A DNA stretch of 64,000 nt from Phycisphaeraceae bacterium (GTDB lineage Bacteria; Planctomycetota; Phycisphaerae; Phycisphaerales; Phycisphaeraceae): assembly GCA_020851465.1 (NCBI GenBank), contig JADZCR010000016.1, positions 1-64,000 of the forward strand, in the 5' to 3' direction. The notes under the pieces are model-generated. The model was not told where the DNA came from and made no database searches. It saw only the letters and a program-made list of their open reading frames with translations. Shown here one piece after another: positions 62,818-64,000 of this stretch. Within the stretch, counting starts at the first letter, position 1. Each line of letters opens with the position of its first letter. Position numbers and translations under genes: made by a program.

Positions 62818-64000
62818 TCAGTTTCCCGGAACGTTAACACGCTCGATGTCGGCGCCGAGTTCCTGGAGCGTCAGCTCCATCCGTTCGTAGCCGCGGTCGA
62901 GGTGATAAACACGGTTGACGGTCGTCGTGCCTTTGGCCGCGAGGCCGGCGATGACAAGACCTGCCGAAGCGCGAAGGTCGCTGGCCATCACGGGTGCGCC
63001 TTCGAGCTGCTTGACTCCGCTGATCATCGCGCTGGTGCCGGTGCGCATGACGTTGGCGCCCATGCGGAGCAATTCCGCGACGTGCATGAAACGGTCGGGG
63101 AAGATTTTTTCGGTGATGATCGAGTTGCCGTCCGCCAGACAAAGCAGCGCCATGATCTGAGCCTGGAGGTCGGTGGGGAAACCCGGATAGGGCTGCGTCA
63201 CCACCTGCACCGGCTCAAGCCGACGGCTGCTGGAGATGCGTACCGTGTCGCGCATGCGGTTTCGCTGGCGTTCCTCCTTCACCGCATCGACCGCGACACC
63301 GACTTCCTCCAGCCGGTCGAGCACGGCGATCAGCGCATCCGTCGGACAGTTTTCCAGTGTCACATCACCGTTGGTGATGGCTGCGGCCATGACATAGGTG
63401 CCCGCTTCGATGCGGTCAGCCATCACCGTGTGTTCGATGCCGTGGAGCTTGTCCACCCCGTGAATCGTGATGCGCGGACTGCCTGCTCCGATGATCTTGG
63501 CACCCATGGCGATAAGCATGTTCGCCAGGTCCTCGACCTCCGGCTCGCACGCCGCCGACTCGATGACTGTGGTGCCCTCAGCCAGCACGGCTGCGCTCAT
63601 GACGTTTGCCGTTCCCAGGACGGTTGAGCCGAACGGCCCGCCGAGAAACACCCGCGCACCCTGAAGTCGTCCGCCTGCGTGCGTTTCGGCGACGATGTAA
63701 CCGCCGTCAAGATGAATCCTCGCGCCCAGCGCCTTAAGCCCGCGCAAATGCAGATCGACCGGCCGGTCGCCGATGTTGCACCCGCCGGGCATGGACACCT
63801 TGGCCTGTCCGCGCTTGGCGAGCAGCGGCCCCAGCACGCAGATGCTTGCCCGCATGGTGCGAACGATGTCGTAGTGCGCCAGACACGGTTCGGGATTGTT
63901 GGCGTGGAGCGTCATCACGCCGGCTGTGCCCGGCTCGACAACCGCCACGTGCGGATCATTTCCGCTGCCGTCGGTCTGCTGTTTTTTGTATGCCTTGGCC
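62818..64000 (-). CDS. murA: UDP-N-acetylglucosamine 1-carboxyvinyltransferase, 5' end outside window
   Basis: MurA transfers enolpyruvate to UDP-GlcNAc, the first committed step of peptidoglycan synthesis. The frame is open to the right edge, so the N-terminal part is missing. Seen are VRTMRASICVLGPLLAKRGQ, the active-site loop MPGGCNIGDRPVDLHL with the PEP-binding Cys, then the second EPSP-synthase-like half (TVMADRIEAGTYVMAAA, QVVTQPYPGFPTDLQAQIMA, then RLLRMGANV-type sequence). Before VRTMRAS the frame reads an unusually Gln/Asp/Gly-rich segment (KKQQTDGSGNDPH) that looks like an insertion relative to standard MurA. Its presence suggests an active cell wall pathway together with uppS. Confidence 0.95.
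   Translation of the reverse strand, partial: AKAYKKQQTDGSGNDPHVAVVEPGTAGVMTLHANNPEPCLAHYDIVRTMRASICVLGPLLAKRGQAKVSMPGGCNIGDRPVDLHLRGLKALGARIHLDGGYIVAETHAGGRLQGARVFLGGPFGSTVLGTANVMSAAVLAEGTTVIESAACEPEVEDLANMLIAMGAKIIGAGSPRITIHGVDKLHGIEHTVMADRIEAGTYVMAAAITNGDVTLENCPTDALIAVLDRLEEVGVAVDAVKEERQRNRMRDTVRISSSRRLEPVQVVTQPYPGFPTDLQAQIMALLCLADGNSIITEKIFPDRFMHVAELLRMGANVMRTGTSAMISGVKQLEGAPVMASDLRASAGLVIAGLAAKGTTTVNRVYHLDRGYERMELTLQELGADIERVNVPGN

Overview
The window looks like chromosomal DNA from a Phycisphaerae-type planctomycete. It is fairly GC-rich and carries five PEP-CTERM proteins in a row, a type II-C CRISPR-Cas locus, a DUF3987 primase-helicase of a type common in integrated elements, and a DUF1854 ABC exporter. 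This lineage call is inference from gene content; there is no rRNA in the window.

Layout. (1) 1-5716: type II-C CRISPR-Cas. A 13-repeat array runs off the left edge. It is followed on the minus strand by cas2, cas1 and cas9, and on the plus strand by a tracrRNA with a full 36-nt anti-repeat. No csn2 or cas4 is present. (2) 5717-12131: an integrated accessory element, all on the plus strand. It has a truncated excisionase-type HTH gene touching the tracrRNA terminator, small conserved ORFs, a 287-aa unknown gene behind a strongly structured leader, a second HTH gene, a primase-helicase, a TubC-docking-like protein, a Cro/C1 regulator and a tyrosine integrase. The last codons of the integrase run antisense into tmRNA, so the 3' end of tmRNA is the likely attachment site. 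(3) 12069-12447: tmRNA (ssrA) on the minus strand, with an 18-aa tag ending in RLAA.

(4) 12562-39980: mostly core genes. These include the DUF1854 ABC exporter, a MATE exporter, nadA, an RnfC-like/RnfD-like pair, an ABC-2 permease, lptB, an RluB-type pseudouridine synthase, an oligogalacturonate-lyase-like propeller, a PhyH oxygenase, a VanZ-like protein, fusA, an FkbM methyltransferase, uppS, purA, a RidA protein, serA and hemL. (5) 40077-48100: five PEP-CTERM proteins, three of which share almost identical DNA over the sorting tail. (6) 48260-58245: a glycan or exopolysaccharide cluster with a carbamoyltransferase, three GT4 glycosyltransferases, an AsnB-CapK fusion and a nucleotide-sugar epimerase. 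PEP-CTERM proteins are typically anchored by exosortases and linked to exopolysaccharide, so blocks 5 and 6 probably serve the same surface; no exosortase is visible. (7) 58425-64000: a ferredoxin, a YhaM-like HD nuclease, a two-gene epimerase/DapA-family operon, a Trm112-like protein and murA (5' end beyond the window).

The most interesting observations are a possible H-type pseudoknot covering the ribosome binding site of the 287-aa element gene, the junction between the tracrRNA terminator and a truncated HTH gene, the AsnB-CapK fusion, an RnfC/RnfD-like pair without the usual flavin and NADH signatures, and the possibility that the CRISPR-Cas locus is cargo of the tmRNA-integrated element. 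All functional statements rest on reading motifs by eye; no database search was run.
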